From positions 62,001 to 126,000 of the forward strand of contig NZ_BBQZ01000008.1 of assembly GCF_000974805.1 (NCBI RefSeq): 64,000 nt of DNA, written 5' to 3'. The notes below the pieces were generated by a model. The model saw only the letters and a program-made list of their open reading frames with translations, was not told the DNA's origin and ran no database searches. Made by a program: the position numbers and the translations under genes. Positions 1 through 8,317 of the stretch are shown here, piece after piece (positions within the stretch are counted from its first letter, which is position 1; each line of letters begins with the position of its first letter). The DNA is from Demequina salsinemoris. GTDB taxonomy: Bacteria; Actinomycetota; Actinomycetes; Actinomycetales; Demequinaceae.

Positions 1-403
1 GTGACCCGCGGCCCTCGCGCACATGCCGGTCCACCGCGTTGTCGCATGCGTTGAGGACGCCGTCGTGGAACCAGCGGGCGACGGGCGCATCCGACCAGTC
101 GAGGATCTCGGTGAACGGCTCCTTCCACGCGAGCCGGCGCGCGGCCTCCTTCCAGTACTCGAGCCGATCGACCTCGGCCTTCTTGTACTCATAGGCGGTC
201 GCGTTGCTGTGCGCGGCGAAGGTGGCGAGCGGGGCGAAGCTGCGCCGCTCGGTGTGCAGGTTCTCGAGCGTCACGTGGTGGCGCGGGTCATGGGGCCGTT
301 CGGGCGACTGCGGTGCGCGATCGGCGGAGCCGGTAGCGCCGGCGTTCGAGCTCGGGGACTCGGGGAGGAGGGACAGCGGGGACTTATGGACGTCGTTGGC
401 CAT
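1..403 (-). CDS. acs: acetyl-CoA synthetase, N-terminal part (cut by window edge)
   Basis: About 134 N-terminal residues of an AMP-forming acetate-CoA ligase, which makes acetyl-CoA from acetate, ATP and CoA in the cytoplasm. The recognisable part is the ACAS N-terminal block: a YWKEAARRLAWKEPF stretch, then a DWSDAPVARWF stretch and a LNACDNAVDRHV stretch, the usual lead-in to the AMP-binding domain, which lies outside the window. The first 45 residues are Ser/Pro-rich and poorly conserved. The start is the ATG complementary to 401-403; it has no Shine-Dalgarno sequence but a TAGCCT box seven bases upstream, which suggests leaderless translation. It follows the beta-glucosidase on the same strand, with a strong hairpin between them, so the two are probably transcribed separately. 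Confidence 0.88.
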   Translation of the reverse strand, partial: MANDVHKSPLSLLPESPSSNAGATGSADRAPQSPERPHDPRHHVTLENLHTERRSFAPLATFAAHSNATAYEYKKAEVDRLEYWKEAARRLAWKEPFTEILDWSDAPVARWFHDGVLNACDNAVDRHVREGRGS

Positions 404-410
404 GCCCGCC

Positions 411-416
411 AGGCTA
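411..416 (-). promoter_or_regulatory. -10 box of leaderless acs promoter
   Basis: On the minus strand TAGCCT is followed by seven bases and then the acs ATG. This places the predicted transcription start at or next to the start codon. No purine-rich ribosome-binding site lies in between. Confidence 0.45.
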
Positions 417-482
417 GGTGATGCGTCAAGGCTTCGCCAGGGTTTGTTAAGGCACCTGCTAGATCAGGTCAGGATGCGTGTC

Positions 483-522
483 GGCCCGCCTCTGCGCGGG
501 AGAAGGTGCGCAGAGGCGGGCC
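483..522 (-). terminator. hairpin between beta-glucosidase and acs
   Basis: A perfect 15-bp inverted repeat (483-497 with 508-522) with a 10-base loop lies just beyond the beta-glucosidase stop codon and ahead of the acs promoter. There is no clear T tract, as is common for actinobacterial terminators. Confidence 0.7.
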
Positions 523-544
523 GAGGTTCGCTGCGGTCGTTCGG

Positions 545-1744
545 CTAGGCCTTGGCGACCTGCGCGGGCGTGGCGTGAGCCTTGATGTAGTCCCCGTACC
601 AGTGCGCGCTGGGCTTCACCGTGCGCTCGAAGGTCACCGGGTCCGAGCTGATGAGGCCGAAGGTCGGCGCGTAGCCGAGCGCCCACTCGAAGTTGTCGAT
701 CGCGGACCAGTGCAGGTATCCGCGCACATCGACTCCGTCCGCCATGGCATCGGCAAGCGAGGGGAGGGCGCGCTCGAGGTACTCGACGCGCTCCTCGTCG
801 TTCGCCGTGGGGATGCCGTTCTCCGTGACGAAGACAGGCACCTCGCCGACGATGCTCTTCGCGTGACGGACCGCCTCGCCCAGAGCCTCCGGGTAGAACT
901 CCCACAGCTGCGTCATCCGGATGTCGTCGGTGGGCTTGAGCGCCCCGCCTTCGCCGAAGCGCGACCGGGTGTACGTCTGCACTCCCACGAAGTCGTCCTC
1001 GCGCGATGCGCGCAGGTAGACGTCCTCGTGGATCTCCGAGTAGCGGGCCGCTGCCTCGGCGCCGGCCTCGTTCGTGTGGACGGGATTGATCGCCACGGAC
1101 CAGCCCGCCTTCGCGGAGGTCGTCGAGCGGATGGTGCTCACCGCCGCCCGGTGGGCGGCGATGAGCTCAGCCACCTCGGCGTCCGTCGCCTCCGGCATCG
1201 CGCCTCCGTTCCACGCATTGAGCACCTGGGGGTCCTCGGCGTGCAGGCGCGTCATCAGGGGCTGGAGGTTCGGCTCATTGATGGTGACGACCCAGTCCAC
1301 GCCCTCGTTGAGCGCGGGTGCGAGGAACGACGTGTACTCGGCGAACAGCGCCGCCGCGTCGGGGTGGCTCCAGCCGCCCATCTCGCGCAGCCACTGGGGG
1401 AGCGTGACGTGCTGGAGGGTGATGACCGGGGACAGGCCGCGCGAGAGGCAGCCGACGATCATCCGGCGGTAGTGGTCGAGATAGGCGTGCGACTTGAAGC
1501 CCTTCTCGGGCTCGATGCGGCTCCACTCGATGGAGAATCGATAGGCCGTGAGGCCGAGGCCCGACAGGATGTCGAGGTCCTCCGGCCAGCGGTGCAGGTG
1601 GTCCGCAGCGTCGAGGCTCGGCTCCTTGATGACCGAGTTGCCGTTGTGCTCGGAGGCCCACCAGTCGCTGGTGGTGTTGTTGCCCTCGACCTGGTGCGCC
1701 GCAGTCGCGGCACCCCACAGGAAGGGCGAGGTGGGAGTGGTCAT
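545..1744 (-). CDS. GH1 beta-glucosidase-like glycoside hydrolase
   Basis: A 399-residue cytoplasmic glycoside hydrolase family 1 protein that should release terminal beta-linked sugars by a retaining mechanism. The fold is recognisable throughout: FLWGAATAAHQVEG at the N-terminus, YRFSIEWSRIEP near residue 68, the acid/base motif TINEPN near residue 155, the nucleophile motif FVTENGIPT near residue 305, and a C-terminal WSAIDNFEWALGY sugar-binding block. It is shorter than the usual 430-470 residues but both catalytic glutamates are present. There is no signal peptide. It is divergent from the TetR gene, and the 107-bp gap carries a palindrome over a TATAGT box, so the TetR protein may control both. 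The natural substrate cannot be told from sequence; plant glucosides would fit the neighbouring catabolic genes. Confidence 0.9.
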   Translation of the reverse strand: MTTPTSPFLWGAATAAHQVEGNNTTSDWWASEHNGNSVIKEPSLDAADHLHRWPEDLDILSGLGLTAYRFSIEWSRIEPEKGFKSHAYLDHYRRMIVGCLSRGLSPVITLQHVTLPQWLREMGGWSHPDAAALFAEYTSFLAPALNEGVDWVVTINEPNLQPLMTRLHAEDPQVLNAWNGGAMPEATDAEVAELIAAHRAAVSTIRSTTSAKAGWSVAINPVHTNEAGAEAAARYSEIHEDVYLRASREDDFVGVQTYTRSRFGEGGALKPTDDIRMTQLWEFYPEALGEAVRHAKSIVGEVPVFVTENGIPTANDEERVEYLERALPSLADAMADGVDVRGYLHWSAIDNFEWALGYAPTFGLISSDPVTFERTVKPSAHWYGDYIKAHATPAQVAKA

Positions 1745-1832
1745 GATGTCGATCGCTCTCGTTCAATGAGTGAGGATCGATCCGCCCTGAGCCCGCACCG
1801 AAGCGGGCCACGCGCCACACGTGTGAGACGAC

Positions 1833-1842
1833 ACTATATAGT
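1833..1842. promoter_or_regulatory. palindromic -10 region of the tetR / beta-glucosidase divergent promoter
   Basis: ACTATATAGT is a perfect 10-bp palindrome. On the plus strand it contains TATAGT (1837-1842), nine bases before the tetR ATG, with no ribosome-binding site, so tetR is probably leaderless. The same palindrome can act as a -10 box leftwards. A repressor bound here would control both directions, including its own gene (inference). Confidence 0.45.
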
Positions 1843-1851
1843 CACGACGTC

Positions 1852-2514
1852 ATGAGCGAAAGCACCTCAGTCGCGAAGAGCGCCGCACGCAAGCCCGGCA
1901 AGGCCGGAGCCCCGGTGCGCCGACGCTCGCCTCGAGGCGAGGAGGCGAGGGCAAGGATCCTGCAGATCGCGATCGAGGCCTTCGCCGAGCGGGGCTACCA
2001 CGGCACCTCGATCAACGAGATCGCGAAGCTGGCCGGCATCACCATGCCGGGTCTGCTCCACCACTTCCCGAGCAAGATCGAGCTGTTCGCCGCCATGCTG
2101 CGAGAGCAGGAGAGGCGCGACAACGCGCTCTTCTCGACCTTCTTCCCCGTCGATGCAGGGGTCTTCGAGGTGCTCGACGCCTACGTCGCGATGGCAAAGG
2201 TGAATGTCGGGCGCCCGGGCGTGCTCCAGCTCTTCCACCTCATGACGGCCGAGTCCGCGGCCGGAGAGCATCCATACAGGGCGACGGCCGTGGATCACTT
2301 CCGTGCGGCCCGCTCGTACGTCGCCGAGGGTGTGCGTCATAGCATCGAGCGAGGCGAGATCGTCGCCGAAGCCGATCCCGAGCGCATCGCCGCGCAGGTG
2401 GTGGGCATGATCCAGGGTCTCGAGAACCAGTGGTTGCATGAACACGACGGGGTGCAGCTGGTCGAGGTGTTCCGTGACTTCGTCGATGCGCTCGCTGCGA
2501 GGATCCGCGCCTGA
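1852..2514 (+). CDS. TetR/AcrR family transcriptional regulator
   Basis: A 220-residue repressor-type regulator. Residues 1-30 are a basic, disordered lead; residues 31-80 form the TetR helix-turn-helix, with ARILQIAIEAFAERGYHGTSINEIAKLAGI followed by the typical LLHHFPSKIELFAAML recognition block. The rest is an all-alpha ligand domain of normal length, of the type seen in TetR proteins sensing small carbon compounds. It sits between the divergent beta-glucosidase and the rightward catabolic operon, and operator-like palindromes lie on both sides of it, so both are the natural targets. The inducer is unknown; a substrate or intermediate of the downstream pathway is the simplest guess. Confidence 0.9.
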   Translation: MSESTSVAKSAARKPGKAGAPVRRRSPRGEEARARILQIAIEAFAERGYHGTSINEIAKLAGITMPGLLHHFPSKIELFAAMLREQERRDNALFSTFFPVDAGVFEVLDAYVAMAKVNVGRPGVLQLFHLMTAESAAGEHPYRATAVDHFRAARSYVAEGVRHSIERGEIVAEADPERIAAQVVGMIQGLENQWLHEHDGVQLVEVFRDFVDALAARIRA

Positions 2515-2667
2515 CGTCGAGTGTTCGCTCGCGCGTCGGCCCCTTTGGTTCCCGGCGCTCCACTGAGATGCCTGCTACGGAACGAATTCGTGGCGGCATC
2601 ACAGATCTTCCCTTTGTTTCCGCCTTGTAAATCCGATGTAAATAGTGCCGCCATGGGTACCTCGCCG

Positions 2668-2685
2668 ACCTACTAGTAAGTAGGT
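2668..2685. promoter_or_regulatory. operator-like palindrome upstream of the ABC/catabolic operon
   Basis: ACCTACTAGTAAGTAGGT has perfect 7-bp arms (ACCTACT / AGTAGGT) around a 4-base centre, the usual size of TetR-family operators. It lies downstream of an AT-rich stretch (2610-2646, including AATAGT) that looks like the promoter, and about 80 bp before the solute-binding protein gene. The neighbouring TetR protein is the likely ligand (inference). Confidence 0.55.
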
Positions 2686-2766
2686 TTAAGGAGCCACACG
2701 ACATCTGGTGTCGCCCGACACCCGATCCGCCCCTCCACCACAGTCCCTACCTCGAGGGAGAGAACC

Positions 2767-4308
2767 ATGAACATCCGACACCTCCGCACCGCGGCCATGG
2801 TGGCCGGAATCGGCATCGCGATCGCCGGCTGCTCGGCCGCCGACCCAAGCACCGATTCGTCGAGCAGCGGCGACACCGGATCCGGCGAGAGCCTGACCCT
2901 GACGCTCGGCTCGCAGGTCGACGTCACCACCTGGAGCCCCGCCGACATCGGCAGCGGCCACTACCTCCAGTACCTCGACCCGACCTACGACGGTCTCCTC
3001 GCGATGGACGCCGAGGGCAACATCGTCGCCAACCTCGCGACCGAGTGGAGCTGGGACGACACCAACACCGTGCTGACGATGTCGCTGCGCGACGACGTCA
3101 CGTTCACCGACGGCGAGCCCTTCGACGCAGACGCGGTCGTCGCCAACATCGAGGCGGACCTCGCTGGAACCGGAACCTCGGCGAGCGACTTGGCGAAGGT
3201 CGAGTCCGTCACCGCGATCGACTCCACGACCGTCGAGTTCACCCTCAGCGAGGTCGACCCGGCCTTCGAGTACAACCTCACGCTGAGCGGCGGCAAGATG
3301 GCCAGCCCCGCGTCGATCGAGGCTGGCACGCTCGACACCGACCCCGTCGGCTCGGGTCCTTACGTCTACGACGCGGCGAGCAGCACCGTCGGCAGCGAGT
3401 ACCACTTCACGCGCAACGAGGACTACTGGAACTCCGACGCCTACCCCTACGACGAGCTCGTCATCATGCCGCTCACGGATGACACCGCGCGCGAGACCGC
3501 GGTCCTCGCCGGCACCGTCGACGCCGTGGTCGGAAGCTCGTCCTGGGTCGAGAAGACCGAGGCCGCGGGCCTCGAGACCCTCACCTACCCGCTCGACTGG
3601 ATGGGTCTGTTCCTCGACGACCGCGCGGGCGACATCGTCCCGGCCCTCGGCGACGTCCGCGTCCGCCAGGCGATCAACTACGCCTTCGACAAGGAGGCGA
3701 TCCTCGAGAGCCTCAACCTCGGTTACGGCACCGTGACATCGCAGATCTTCAGCCCGGACTCGGCCGCCTACGACGAGTCGCTCGACGACTACTACACGTA
3801 CGACCCGGAGAAGGCGAAGGAGCTGCTGGCCGAGGCCGGCTACGCCGACGGCTTCACCCTGCCGATGCCGTCCTCCGACTGGTCGGCCACCTATGACGCC
3901 GTCGTGCAGCAGCAGCTCGCCGCGGTCGGCATCACCGTCGAGTACGAGTCCATCCCCACGACCAACGTGCTGTCGCGCCTGCCTGACTTCGCGGCTCACT
4001 GGTTCACCTGGAGCGAGCCCGCCAACGCGTGGGGCTCGGTCAGCAACCTCATCTCGTCCACCGGCGTCGGCAACTACCAGGCCTACGAGGACGACGATGT
4101 GACCGCGACCCTCGAGACGATCCTCGCCACGACCGGCGACGAGCAGGATGCCGCCTACCAGGAGCTCAACAACGAGATCGTCGAGCAGGCCTGGTTCGCC
4201 CCGTGGTTCCGCGTCGACACTGTGCTCATCCACTCCGCCGACGTCGATGTGGAGCCGCTGGCCGGCAACATCGTCCCGTCGCTGGCGTTCTACACGCCGG
4301 CTTCCTAA
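2767..4308 (+). CDS. ABC transporter family-5 solute-binding lipoprotein
   Basis: A 513-residue extracellular substrate-binding protein of the peptide/nickel/opine family (SBP_bac_5). The N-terminus is a lipoprotein signal: a basic start, a hydrophobic run and the lipobox IAGC with Cys at residue 21, followed by a Ser/Asp-rich linker. The mature part carries the family hallmarks, including an LDPTYDGLL segment near residue 75, TMSLRDDVTFTDGEPFDADAV near residue 105, GSGPYVY near residue 197 and VRVRQAINYAFDKEAIL near residue 300. It is the first gene of a rightward operon, followed by a stable hairpin and then the permease genes. Family-5 proteins bind oligopeptides but also sugars, opines and heme; the catabolic genes downstream make a carbohydrate or sugar-acid conjugate as likely as a peptide. 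Confidence 0.92.
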   Translation: MNIRHLRTAAMVAGIGIAIAGCSAADPSTDSSSSGDTGSGESLTLTLGSQVDVTTWSPADIGSGHYLQYLDPTYDGLLAMDAEGNIVANLATEWSWDDTNTVLTMSLRDDVTFTDGEPFDADAVVANIEADLAGTGTSASDLAKVESVTAIDSTTVEFTLSEVDPAFEYNLTLSGGKMASPASIEAGTLDTDPVGSGPYVYDAASSTVGSEYHFTRNEDYWNSDAYPYDELVIMPLTDDTARETAVLAGTVDAVVGSSSWVEKTEAAGLETLTYPLDWMGLFLDDRAGDIVPALGDVRVRQAINYAFDKEAILESLNLGYGTVTSQIFSPDSAAYDESLDDYYTYDPEKAKELLAEAGYADGFTLPMPSSDWSATYDAVVQQQLAAVGITVEYESIPTTNVLSRLPDFAAHWFTWSEPANAWGSVSNLISSTGVGNYQAYEDDDVTATLETILATTGDEQDAAYQELNNEIVEQAWFAPWFRVDTVLIHSADVDVEPLAGNIVPSLAFYTPAS

Positions 4309-4317
4309 TCCCCGCCA

Positions 4318-4353
4318 CCCGGTGCGCCCCGTGCCCCCACGGGGCGCACCGGG
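4318..4353 (+). other. intra-operon hairpin between binding-protein and permease genes
   Basis: A perfect 16-bp inverted repeat (4318-4333 with 4338-4353) with a 4-base loop sits between the binding-protein stop and the permease start. No T tract follows. Such hairpins commonly protect the 3' end of the binding-protein message or partly terminate, giving more binding protein than membrane components. Confidence 0.65.
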
Positions 4354-4376
4354 TACAGGAACTCTCGGAGGTTCCC

Positions 4377-5318
4377 GTGCTCCGCTACACCCTCGTCAAG
4401 CTCGTCACGGCCGCGATCCTCGTCGCCGTCGTCTCGACCCTCACGTTCTTCATGCTCTACGGAGCGAACAGCGACCCCGTCACGACCATGCTCGGGGAGA
4501 CCGCGACCGCCGAGCAGATCGCCGCGCGCGAGGCCGAGCTCGGCCTCGATCGCCCGGTCGGCGAGCAGTTCGCCAGCTGGGTCACCGCAGCGCTCCACGG
4601 TGACCTCGGCACCTCGTGGTCGAACCGCCAGCCCGTCGCCGAGACCCTCGCAGCCCGCGTCCCCGTGACCCTGGGCCTCGCGATCCTCGCGATCATCGTC
4701 TCCGCAGTGATCGGGATCGCGCTCGGCGTCGCCGCCGCCCGCTTCCGTGGCTGGGTGGACGTGCTCCTCCAGGTCGTCGTGATCGTGGGCTTCGCGCTCC
4801 CCGCCTTCTGGTTCGCGACTCTGCTGTCGACGACATTCGGGCTCCAGCTCGGATGGTTCCCCGCGCTCGGCTACATCAAGCCGTCCGAGTCGATCGGCGG
4901 CTGGCTCTCGACCGTGACCCTCCCGGTCCTCGCTCTCGCCGCGGGCGTCGCGGCGGCGATCGCCCAGCAGGTCCGCAACTCCGTCATCGACGTCGAGCGC
5001 CGCGATTTCGTCCGCGCGCTCACGAGCCGCGGGATCGGCTCGCGCCGCATCCTGCTCGCGCACACCCTGCGCAACGCCGCCCCCGCCGCGCTCACCGTCA
5101 TCTCCGTGCAGTTCATCGGGCTGCTCGGTGGCGCGATCATCGTCGAGAACATCTTCGCGCTGCCGGGTCTCGGCGCGCTCGCGATCGACGCCACGACCCT
5201 CGGCGACGTGCCCGTCGTCATGGGAGTCATGCTCGTGACCGTCCTGATCGTCGTCGTCGTCAACCTCGCGCTGGACCTGATCCAGGGCGTCATCAACCCG
5301 AAGGCGCGTGTCCGATGA
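4377..5318 (+). CDS. ABC transporter permease, DppB/OppB type
   Basis: A 313-residue integral membrane protein of the binding-protein-dependent transport family. It begins with LRYTLVKLVTAAILVAVVSTLTF as the first membrane segment, has the periplasmic loop with LGLDRPVGEQF and GDLGTSW near residue 75, and carries the EAA-type cytoplasmic loop DFVRALTSRGIGSRRILLAH near residue 205, which docks on the ATPase. About six membrane segments are visible. The GTG start at 4377 is chosen because GGAGG lies five bases upstream. The stop overlaps the next start (ATGA), so the two permeases are translationally coupled and should form the heterodimeric channel. Confidence 0.92.
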   Translation: MLRYTLVKLVTAAILVAVVSTLTFFMLYGANSDPVTTMLGETATAEQIAAREAELGLDRPVGEQFASWVTAALHGDLGTSWSNRQPVAETLAARVPVTLGLAILAIIVSAVIGIALGVAAARFRGWVDVLLQVVVIVGFALPAFWFATLLSTTFGLQLGWFPALGYIKPSESIGGWLSTVTLPVLALAAGVAAAIAQQVRNSVIDVERRDFVRALTSRGIGSRRILLAHTLRNAAPAALTVISVQFIGLLGGAIIVENIFALPGLGALAIDATTLGDVPVVMGVMLVTVLIVVVVNLALDLIQGVINPKARVR

Positions 5319-7105
5319 GCGCATCCCCCTCCTCCTCGTCCGGTGGCCTCGCCAAGGCCATCCTCCGCAAGCCGCTCGTCATCGGCTCCGGCCTCGTGCT
5401 GATCGCGATCATCGTGCTCGCGATCCTCGCGCCGCTCCTGAGCCCGTATGACCCCAACGTCTCCGATCTCGCCTCGGTGCTGGCGCCTCGCAGCCCGGAG
5501 CACCTGCTCGGCGGTGATGGCTCGGGTCGCGACGTCCTCTCGCGCCTGCTCTGGGGCGCCAGGCTCAGCCTTCTTGCCGGCCTCATCGCCACGGTGACCG
5601 CGATCGTTCTCGGGGTGCCGACCGGCCTGGTCGCCGGCTACCGTCAGGGCGCTGTCGACGCGGTCGGGTCATGGATCTCCGACGTGCTGATGTCGATCCC
5701 CGGCATCGTCGCGCTCCTCGTGGTCGTCGCCGCCTTCGGCACGTCGATGCCCCCGACCATGATCGCCCTCGGCGTGCTCATGGCTCCCGGATTCTTCCGC
5801 CTCACCCGCGCCACCGTGGTGTCGGTGCGGGGCGAGCTTTACATCGACGCCGCGAAGGTCGCGGGCCTCAGCGGATTCCGCATCACGTTCAAGCACATCC
5901 TCGCGGTGGTCATCACGCCGATCCTGATCCAGGCCTCCCTGACCGCGGGCGTCGCGATCATCGTCCAGTCGGGCCTGGGCTTCCTCGGCATCGGCGATCC
6001 GCTGGTCCCTTCCTGGGGCTCGATGGTCAACGACGCCTACCGGAACAACTCGATGGCGCCCCAGCTGGTCCTGTGGCCGGGCCTCGCGATCGGCATCACC
6101 GTCGCGGCGCTCGCGCTGCTCGGCTCGGGCATCTCCGACGTGCTCAACCGCACCGGTTCGGGCGCGTCCTCGAAGGCGGCGAAGGGCGCCCGCAAGGCAG
6201 TGCTCGTCAAGGACGCCCAGCGCCCCGCGAGCGAGGCGGTCGAGTCGAGGCTCGTCGTCGAGAACCTTCGAGTGGCGTACCCGGTCGCCGATGGCCTCAA
6301 GGAGGTCGTCCACGGGGTCTCGCTCGAGGTCAAGCGCGGCGAGTGCCTGGGGATCGTCGGCGAGTCCGGCTCGGGCAAGTCGCAGTCCGCGTTCGCGGTG
6401 CTGGGCCTGCTCCCGTCGGACGCCGTGCGCACCGCTGACCGCGTGCAGCTCGAGGAGGTCGACCTGCTCAAGGTCGGCCGCCGCGCGTTCGACAAGGTCC
6501 GGGCGACCCGCATCGCCTACATCCCTCAGGACCCCATGAGCAACCTGGACCCGGCCTACACCGTCGGCGCCCAGATCGTCGAGACGATCCGCGCGCACGA
6601 GAAGGTGAGCAGGGCCGACGCGAAGGCTCGCGCCCGCGACCTGCTGGAGCAGGTCGGCATCAACGACCCCGACCGCACGCTCGCGGCGTACCCGCACGAG
6701 ATCTCGGGAGGCATGGCTCAGCGCGTCCTCATCGCGATCGCGGTGTCGTGCAACCCCGAGTACATCGTCGCCGACGAGCCCACCACGGCGCTCGACGTCA
6801 CGGTCCAGGCCGAGGTGCTCGCCTTGCTCAGAAGGCTCCAGGAGGCCCGCGACCTCGGCGTGATCCTCGTGACCCACAACCTGGGCGTCGTCGCCGACAT
6901 CTGCGATCGCGTCGCTGTGATGAAGGACGGGGAGATCATCGAGACGGCGGACGTCTTCGAGCTGTTCGCCGACCCGCAGCACCCGTACACGAAGGAGCTG
7001 CTCGGCTCGACGCTGTCGGGCAGCGAGCCGAGGTCGCGAGTCGGTGACCGCGCGCCCGCAGGGAGCGCAAGCGAGACTCCCGCCACGGAAGGAGAAGAGC
7101 GATGA
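5315..7105 (+). CDS. fused ABC transporter permease (DppC type) and ATP-binding protein (DppD type)
   Basis: A 596-residue two-domain transporter subunit. Residues 1-285 are a DppC/OppC permease with LLSPYDPNVSDL near residue 43, HLLGGDGSGRDVLSRLLWGAR near residue 62, the EAA loop around residues 170-190 and GFLGIGDPLVPSWG near residue 220. A charged linker leads to an ABC ATPase domain (about residues 310-570) with Walker A GESGSGKSQ, Q-loop YIPQDPMSNLDP, signature SGGMAQR, Walker B YIVADEPTTALD and the switch His in VTHNLG. The C-terminal HPYTKELL block is typical of oligopeptide ATPases. Permease-ATPase fusions of this kind are known in actinobacteria. It overlaps both neighbours by four bases (ATGA). 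Confidence 0.92.
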   Translation: MSASPSSSSGGLAKAILRKPLVIGSGLVLIAIIVLAILAPLLSPYDPNVSDLASVLAPRSPEHLLGGDGSGRDVLSRLLWGARLSLLAGLIATVTAIVLGVPTGLVAGYRQGAVDAVGSWISDVLMSIPGIVALLVVVAAFGTSMPPTMIALGVLMAPGFFRLTRATVVSVRGELYIDAAKVAGLSGFRITFKHILAVVITPILIQASLTAGVAIIVQSGLGFLGIGDPLVPSWGSMVNDAYRNNSMAPQLVLWPGLAIGITVAALALLGSGISDVLNRTGSGASSKAAKGARKAVLVKDAQRPASEAVESRLVVENLRVAYPVADGLKEVVHGVSLEVKRGECLGIVGESGSGKSQSAFAVLGLLPSDAVRTADRVQLEEVDLLKVGRRAFDKVRATRIAYIPQDPMSNLDPAYTVGAQIVETIRAHEKVSRADAKARARDLLEQVGINDPDRTLAAYPHEISGGMAQRVLIAIAVSCNPEYIVADEPTTALDVTVQAEVLALLRRLQEARDLGVILVTHNLGVVADICDRVAVMKDGEIIETADVFELFADPQHPYTKELLGSTLSGSEPRSRVGDRAPAGSASETPATEGEER

Positions 7106-7917
7106 CCCGTCCCGAGATCCTCCTGCAGGTGACCGACCTGCGCGTCGAGTTCGGCTCGAGGCGTTGGGGCAAGAAGCCCTTCGTCGCGGTCGACGGCATG
7201 TCGATCGAGGTGCCTCAGGGCCGCACTCTCGGCGTGGTCGGAGAGTCGGGCTCGGGCAAGTCGACGCTGGGCCGCGCGATCCTCGGCCTCGCGCCGATCG
7301 CGGGGGGCACGATCACTTTCGACGGTCGCGACATCACCCGTCCGATGCCGCGCCAGCGCAGGGCGCTGAGCTCCGAGCTGCAGGTCGTCTTCCAGGACCC
7401 GTACTCGTCACTCAATCCGGCGCTGACGATCGAGTCGATCCTCGCGGAGCCGCTCGTGGCCGGCGGGATGTCCATGTCCGACGCCCGCACGCGCATCGCC
7501 GGTCTGCTCGACCTGGTCGCGCTGCCCAAGGACTCGCTGTCACGCCTGCCGCGCGAGTTCTCGGGCGGTCAGCGTCAGCGCATCGCGATCGCCCGCGCCA
7601 TGGCGCGCGATCCGCGGCTCGTGGTGTGCGATGAGGCGACGAGCGCGCTCGACCTGTCCACGCAGGCGCGCGTGATCGATCTGCTGCTCGACATCCAGGA
7701 GCAGACGGGCGTCTCCTACCTCTTCATCACGCACGACCTCGATGTGGTGCGGCACATGAGCGACGAGATCGTCGTCGTCAACCGTGGCCGCATCGTCGAG
7801 CGAGGCGCTGCCGAGCGGGTCGTGACCGATCCGCAGGAGGAGTACACGAAGCGCCTCCTCGCAGCGTCACCCATCCCCGATCCGGTGGCCCAGCGCGCGC
7901 GCCGCGCCGCGGCCTGA
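7102..7917 (+). CDS. ABC transporter ATP-binding protein, DppF/OppF type
   Basis: A 271-residue second ATPase for the dipeptide-type importer, pairing with the ATPase domain of the upstream fusion. It has Walker A GESGSGKST, Q-loop VVFQDPYSSLNP, signature SGGQRQR, Walker B VVCDEATSALD and the His switch ITHDLD, plus the C-terminal EEYTKRLLAASP block of oligopeptide transporters. The signature motif here is canonical, whereas the partner domain reads SGGMAQR. Its ATG overlaps the preceding stop, so all transporter components after the binding protein are translated as one coupled set. Confidence 0.93.
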   Translation: MTRPEILLQVTDLRVEFGSRRWGKKPFVAVDGMSIEVPQGRTLGVVGESGSGKSTLGRAILGLAPIAGGTITFDGRDITRPMPRQRRALSSELQVVFQDPYSSLNPALTIESILAEPLVAGGMSMSDARTRIAGLLDLVALPKDSLSRLPREFSGGQRQRIAIARAMARDPRLVVCDEATSALDLSTQARVIDLLLDIQEQTGVSYLFITHDLDVVRHMSDEIVVVNRGRIVERGAAERVVTDPQEEYTKRLLAASPIPDPVAQRARRAAA

Positions 7918-7938
7918 CCTGTAGCCGAAAGGACACGT

Positions 7939-8289
7939 ATGTACACCCTCATGTTCCTCACCAAGCGCCTGCCTGAGCTTTCCGTCGAGGAGTTCCGGGA
8001 GCACTACCGCGACACGCACTACGCGCTCGCGTCCAAGATGCCCGGGCTGGTGTCGTACCAGCAGGCCGTCGTGCACGACGACAAGGACGGCTGGGGTGAG
8101 CCCGGAAGCTCGCTCGACTACGACGCGCTGTCGCTCTACACGTTCGAGACCGCAGCGGACGCCAAAGCCGGCTACGCCTCGGCCGAAGGCCTCGCGACCG
8201 ACGCCGACACCCCCACGTTCATGTCGTGGGACGACGTGCTGTGGATGCCCGTCGAGTTCACGCAGCGCTTCGACCGCGCCGACGACTGA
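7939..8289 (+). CDS. EthD-like dimeric alpha-beta barrel protein
   Basis: A 116-residue protein of the EthD/ferredoxin-like dimeric barrel type. The N-terminus MYTLMFLTKRLPELSVEEFREHY, a conserved DTHYALASKMPGL segment near residue 28, and the later FMSWDDVLWMPVEF block match the family pattern. Members act as small oxygenases, isomerases or accessory proteins in degradation of aromatic or sugar-derived compounds; function varies and cannot be assigned here. It starts 21 bases after the transporter operon with GAAAGGA as ribosome-binding site and is followed closely by the arginase-like gene, so it is part of the catabolic operon rather than the transporter itself. Confidence 0.75.
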   Translation: MYTLMFLTKRLPELSVEEFREHYRDTHYALASKMPGLVSYQQAVVHDDKDGWGEPGSSLDYDALSLYTFETAADAKAGYASAEGLATDADTPTFMSWDDVLWMPVEFTQRFDRADD

Positions 8290-8317
8290 CGAGACGATCA
8301 GGACCCGGGAGGTTCGC

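Noticed and set aside
2686-4233. Long open frame antisense to the solute-binding protein gene
   Set aside because: It mirrors the third-position GC of the real gene, has no family resemblance and is rich in Arg/Gly/Val; typical shadow in high-GC DNA.
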